Below, piece by piece: positions 14,352 to 17,646 of a stretch of DNA of 17,646 nucleotides. The number at the start of each line of letters is the position of its first letter. Positions within the stretch are counted from its first letter, which is position 1. The notes beneath the pieces were generated by a model, which saw only the letters and a program-made list of their open reading frames with translations, searched no databases and was not told where the DNA came from. The position numbers and the translations under genes were made by a program. The stretch is taken from contig JBEDUI010000142.1 in NCBI GenBank assembly GCA_040414495.1, positions 1 through 17,646 on the forward strand. The letters run 5' to 3'. This DNA is from DATAVB01 sp040414495 (GTDB lineage: Bacteria > Actinomycetota > Actinomycetes > Mycobacteriales > QHCD01).

Positions 14352-16629
14352 GCACGCTCGAGATCCGGACGACGACCCGGTCGCCGTCGATGTCCACCAG
14401 CTGGACCAGTTCCTGCAGACGCTGGGTGAGACGGTCGACGGATCGCTCGTCCAGTTGCTCATGCGCGACAGCGCCGTCGAGCATGTCTGGTCGAGTCTGG
14501 AGGACAGCACGGCATTGGCCGGGTTGGCGACGGAGCGTGCCCGCCGCTGGATGATCGAGCCGCTTCCCGTTGGCGGCACCGCGCCGCGCACGACCACGGC
14601 TGAGGTCGAGGGCTGGCAGTTGTTGGTCTGCGCCATTTCCGGTTGGGAGTCGGAGCGCTATGCCGCACTGACCGTGGCCCGTCCCGCTAAGCCGGGGCGG
14701 GAATGGTCGAAAGAGGACGAGGCTTTCGTCGAGATGACGGCGCGGCTGTGTGGCTTTGTCATCGACGTCGTGTTCGAGGCGGCCACGAGCCAGCAGCGTC
14801 GCCTGGATGAATTGGTTACGGCGATCGCGACCGATCTGATGCCGGTGTCGGCCGCGACGATCGAGGAGTCGTACCGGTACACGCTGCAGACCCTCGGCGA
14901 GTTCTTCACCGTCGATACCAGCTTCTTGCGACTGAACGACCATGAACGCGGGGTCAGCGTGCTGGCCGCGGAATGGCCGGTCCGACAGAACGTCCCCGAT
15001 CCGGATCCGCTGGCGGTGGTGCCGTTCCAGAACAGCGACCCCGTTTTCTCGGCCGTAGCCGATCTGCGCGAGCCACTGATCGTCCGGCCCGAGCCGAATT
15101 CAGCCGATTATCAAAAACGGGTCCGCGAGGGCTCGGGCGTTGACGCGGTGTCGCTGGCGACGGTGCCGTTGATGCAGAACTCGGTTACGCGAGGCGTGCT
15201 GGGCTTCATCAAATTCGGTGACCGGGCCTGGTCGGATGCGGAGATCAACGCGCTGCGGGCCATTGCCTCCCTGCTCGTGCAGCTGCAGGCCCGGGTCGAG
15301 GCGGAGGAACGGCTCAAGGTCAACGCCTACCACGACGCGTTGACCGGTCTGCATAACCGACGCTCGTTCCTGGAACGGCTCGGCCAGATGCTCAGTGACC
15401 GGCGAGCCCGTCCGGTGGCGTTGTTCTTCCTCGACCTTGATCGGCTCAAGGCGATGAACGATTTCCTCGGGCATGGTGCCGGCGACCGTTTCCTCGGTGC
15501 CCTGGCCAAACGCTTGACCGACAGTGTGCGCAAGGATGATTTCGTCGCGCGACTCGGTGGCGACGAGTTCGTCATCATCGCCGGCGGCATCGGCGACATG
15601 GACGATGCGTTGAAGATCGGTCAGACCATTCTGAACAACGTCGCCGAGCCGATCGACATTGGTGGTCACCCGATCAGCCGGTCGATCAGTATCGGCGTGG
15701 CGATTGGTTATCCGGGCGAGACCACGGTCGACCAACTGCTGCAGCACGCCGACGTGGCGTTGCTCGAGGCCAAGGCCCGTGGGCGCAGCGTCGTGCAGCC
15801 GTTCAACGAGAAAATGCGGGAGAAGGTCGAGGCCCGGTCCGAGATCGAATTGCATCTGGGGAACGCGATCTCCAGCGGCGCATTGCGATTGGTCTACCAA
15901 CCCGAGTTCGATCTGCGGAACGGCAACCTGTTGGCGGTCGAGGCGCTGGTCCGTTGGCAGCACCCGGTACGCGGGCTGCTCGACGCCGACGAGTTCATCG
16001 ACGTCGCCGAAGAAACGAACACGATCATCGAGCTGGGCCGCTGGGTACTGGTGCAGGGTTGCCGGCAGCTGGCCGAATGGCGGGCGCAGTATCCGGACAT
16101 TTCGCTGCAGCTGCGGGTCAACGTTTCGCCGGCCCAGTTGATCAGCAAGGATTTCGTCTCGACCGTGGCCGCGACGCTCTCGGCGTTTGATTTAACAGGC
16201 GATCTGTTGTGTTTGGAAATCACCGAGCGGGCGGTGTTCCCGGACCTGGATCAGGTGCTATCCACGTTGCGTGAGCTACGTGCGATCGGCGTGCAGGCAG
16301 CGATCGACGACTTCGGCACCGGCTTCAGCTCGCTGGCCCAGCTCAAGACGCTGCCGGTTGACACCCTCAAGATCGACCGCAGCTTCGTAGAGGGCCTGGG
16401 CCTTGATGTGGGCGACACCGCGATCGTGGAATCGATCGTGCGGCTGGGGCAGCAGTTGCATCTGCACCTGGTCGCCGAGGGTGTGGAGACGGCCCGGGCG
16501 GTGCACGAACTGCTGCGGATCGGCTGCCACCGCGCCCAGGGTCACCTGCTTGGCGAGCCATTCCCGGCCGACGATCTGGCCCCGGTCCTGGCCGGTCAAC
16601 GCCGCAACGTCGAGATATTCGGCTTCTGA
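14344..16629 (+). CDS. GAF-GAF-GGDEF-EAL bifunctional c-di-GMP enzyme (Rv1354c/DcpA-like)
   Basis: Protein of 761 residues that can plausibly make and break cyclic di-GMP. No membrane segment is seen, so it is cytosolic. Residues 30-150 look like a degenerate GAF domain and 165-320 like a clearer GAF sensor domain. The GGDEF domain spans about 327-490 with DALTGLHNRRSF, FFLDLDRLKAMND and an intact G405-G-D-E-F409; the inhibitory site R396-x-x-D399 is present five residues before it. The EAL domain spans 495-745 with E533-A-L, RVNVSPAQL, CLEITERAV, AIDDFGTGFSSL, LKIDRSF, VAEGVET and the final QGHLLGEPF, so catalytic and metal residues look complete. The Mycobacterium homologue (Rv1354c/DcpA) is about 620 residues with one GAF; this one is longer at the N-terminus. 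ATG 14344 overlaps the upstream stop by 8 bp, with GAGG at 14337. Confidence 0.93.
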   Translation: MGRHARDPDDDPVAVDVHQLDQFLQTLGETVDGSLVQLLMRDSAVEHVWSSLEDSTALAGLATERARRWMIEPLPVGGTAPRTTTAEVEGWQLLVCAISGWESERYAALTVARPAKPGREWSKEDEAFVEMTARLCGFVIDVVFEAATSQQRRLDELVTAIATDLMPVSAATIEESYRYTLQTLGEFFTVDTSFLRLNDHERGVSVLAAEWPVRQNVPDPDPLAVVPFQNSDPVFSAVADLREPLIVRPEPNSADYQKRVREGSGVDAVSLATVPLMQNSVTRGVLGFIKFGDRAWSDAEINALRAIASLLVQLQARVEAEERLKVNAYHDALTGLHNRRSFLERLGQMLSDRRARPVALFFLDLDRLKAMNDFLGHGAGDRFLGALAKRLTDSVRKDDFVARLGGDEFVIIAGGIGDMDDALKIGQTILNNVAEPIDIGGHPISRSISIGVAIGYPGETTVDQLLQHADVALLEAKARGRSVVQPFNEKMREKVEARSEIELHLGNAISSGALRLVYQPEFDLRNGNLLAVEALVRWQHPVRGLLDADEFIDVAEETNTIIELGRWVLVQGCRQLAEWRAQYPDISLQLRVNVSPAQLISKDFVSTVAATLSAFDLTGDLLCLEITERAVFPDLDQVLSTLRELRAIGVQAAIDDFGTGFSSLAQLKTLPVDTLKIDRSFVEGLGLDVGDTAIVESIVRLGQQLHLHLVAEGVETARAVHELLRIGCHRAQGHLLGEPFPADDLAPVLAGQRRNVEIFGF

Positions 16630-16666
16630 ATTTCTGTGCTTTCTCCGCTTTCTGCGTACGTTTTTT

Positions 16667-17288
16667 GCCGCGAGCGTGACATGAGGGTTGGCGCTCGGTG
16701 CCGTTTTGCAGCGGGCCGGGTGAGCGATAGAGCGCTATTGCGGCGAGCGTGACGTGAGGGTTGGCGCTCGGTGCGGTTTTGCGGCGAGCGTGACGCTAGG
16801 GCGGTTTTTCGGTCTGTAAATGGCTCTGGTGTCACGTTCGCTGCATGGAGTGTCGGGCGGCGGCGGGCGGATTTCTTGTTGCCGCGAGCGTGACAGGAGG
16901 GGTCGGCGCTCGCACCGAAATTGCGGCGAGCGTGACGTGAGGGCTGGCGCTCGGTGCGGTTTTGCAGCGAGCGTGAGATCAGGGTGGTTTTTGGGTCGGT
17001 GAATGACTCTGGTGTCACGTTCGCTGCGTGGAGTGTCGGGGGATTTCTTGTTGCCGCGAGCGTGACATGAGGGTTGGCGCTTAATGCGATTCTGCAGCGA
17101 GCGTGACGCCAGGGCGGTTTTTCGGTCTGTAAATGGCTCTGGTGTCAGGTTCGCTGCATGGAGTGTCGGGGGATTTCTTGTTGCCGCGAGCGTGACATGA
17201 GGGTTGGCGCTTGGTGCGGTTTTGCAGCGAGCGTGACGCTAGGGTGGTTTTTGGGTCGGTAAATGGCTCTGGTGTCACGTTCGCTGCA
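16667..17288. repeat. 130-bp tandem repeat array with 64-nt hairpins
   Basis: Units start at 16740, 16923, 17053 and 17183; the last three steps are exactly 130 bp apart, and the first is 183 bp because of an 11-bp insertion and one extra 42-bp sub-unit (16881-16922). A partial sub-unit also lies at 16667. Each unit contains a sub-unit beginning GCCGCGAGCGTGAC (or GCGGCGAGCG...) followed by a 64-nt hairpin with arms like GCAGCGAGCGTGAC / GTCACGTTCGCTGC. The hairpins are at 16781-16844, 16964-17027, 17094-17157 and 17224-17287. The array begins about 40 bp after the GGDEF-EAL stop. Function is unknown; structure suggests intergenic REP-like repeats. Confidence 0.85.
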
Positions 17289-17351
17289 CGCAGGGGCGGC
17301 TGGCGAGGACGTGAGGTCGGCCATGCGGACGGCGGCGAGAAAGCTCTTATT

Positions 17352-17415
17352 GCAGCGAGCGTGACACCAGGGCCGATTTCTGGGCCGAAAACAACCCTCC
17401 AGTCACGCTCGCTGC
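17352..17415. repeat. Fifth 64-nt hairpin, perfect outer arms
   Basis: GCAGCGAGCGTGAC at 17352 and GTCACGCTCGCTGC ending at 17415 are perfect complements; one flanking T/A pair gives 15 bp. The length, 64 nt, equals the four hairpins in the array to the left, but the loop differs (GGGCCGATTT-type). It stands alone between the 130-bp array and the 53-bp array. Confidence 0.8.
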
Positions 17416-17420
17416 AGGGA

Positions 17421-17646
17421 GGTTTGTGCGTCGGTTCGGGTTGGTTGTAGGGAAGTCGGGTTGGCTGTGGGGTGGTTTGCGCGTTGGTTCGGGTTGGTTG
17501 CATGGAAGTCGGGTCGGCTGCGGGGTGGTTTGTGCGTTGGTTCGGGTTGGTTGTAGGGAGGTCGGGTTGGCTGCGGGGTGGTTTGTGCGTTGGGTCGGGT
17601 TGGTTGCAGGGAGGTCGGGTTGGCTGCGGGGTGGTTTGTGCGTTGG
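17421..17646. repeat. 53-bp G/T-rich tandem repeat, truncated at the window edge
   Basis: The block beginning TTCGGGTTGGTTG recurs at 17435, 17488, 17541 and 17594 (last one with GTC), an exact 53-bp period. Each copy also carries a GTCGGGTTGGCTG segment and GGGGTGGTTTGTGCGTTG. The plus strand is almost free of A and has few C, giving repeated GGG/GG runs. A period of 53 is not a multiple of 3, so it is not a protein repeat. At least four copies are seen and the array continues past the edge. Confidence 0.9.

Noticed and set aside
16596..17018. 140-aa reverse-strand protein with repeated peptides
   Set aside because: Translation of the DNA repeat array; repeated peptides follow the 130-bp units and overlap the 3' end of the GGDEF-EAL gene.
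17081..17503. Second 140-aa reverse-strand protein
   Set aside because: Same cause: it spans hairpin repeats and the 53-bp array, whose period is not a multiple of 3.
16667..17646. CRISPR array
   Set aside because: Repeats are longer than CRISPR repeats, the intervening sequences are themselves repeated rather than unique, and no cas gene is present.

Overview
The window is high-GC DNA with actinobacterial codon use. The best lineage clue is the last coding block, an E1-like/nitroreductase fusion followed by a GAF-GGDEF-EAL protein. This matches the Rv1355c-Rv1354c pair known from Mycobacterium. Gene content and intergenic palindromes fit a Nocardia-like member of the Mycobacteriales, but species is inference and no ribosomal marker is present.

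Layout. At 1-156 (-) is the N-terminus of a probable APH-type phosphotransferase that runs off the left edge. At 452-1488 (+) is an acyltransferase gene (NAT_N/GNAT_C type) broken by two frameshifts. At 1661-3055 (+) is a 14-TM DHA2-type MFS exporter, which overlaps tail-to-tail by 8 bp with glpD (3048-4694, -). glpD is preceded by a 358-bp spacer rich in inverted repeats and then by a DeoR/GlpR-type repressor (5053-5853, -). Divergent from the repressor are a serine beta-lactamase-fold hydrolase (6004-7398, +) and a uridine-kinase-like small-molecule kinase (7388-8029, +). Facing them is an iron-type alcohol dehydrogenase of the hydroxyacid-oxoacid transhydrogenase group (8052-9338, -). Upstream of it lies a MarR remnant (about 9577-9812, -), then osmC (10034-10471, +) and a 932-bp gene-free stretch holding a very strong stem-loop.

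From 11404 to 16629 (+) three genes overlap at their stops and starts and must form one operon: a GNAT/FeeM-like protein, a ThiF-like E1 domain fused to a nitroreductase, and a GAF-GAF-GGDEF-EAL protein with intact cyclase, I-site and phosphodiesterase motifs. This is the most interesting system here. It looks like a small-molecule-modifying module wired to a c-di-GMP enzyme; its biochemical role is unknown to me.

The last kilobase (16630-17646) is non-coding and built of repeats: a 130-bp tandem array whose units each contain a 64-nt hairpin, one more diverged 64-nt hairpin, and a 53-bp G/T-rich tandem repeat that runs off the right edge.

The left half reads as a metabolic and transport neighbourhood (glycerol-3-phosphate oxidation, local repressor, kinase, 4-hydroxybutyrate-type oxidoreductase) with signs of decay in two genes. 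The right half is a signalling operon followed by a repeat island.
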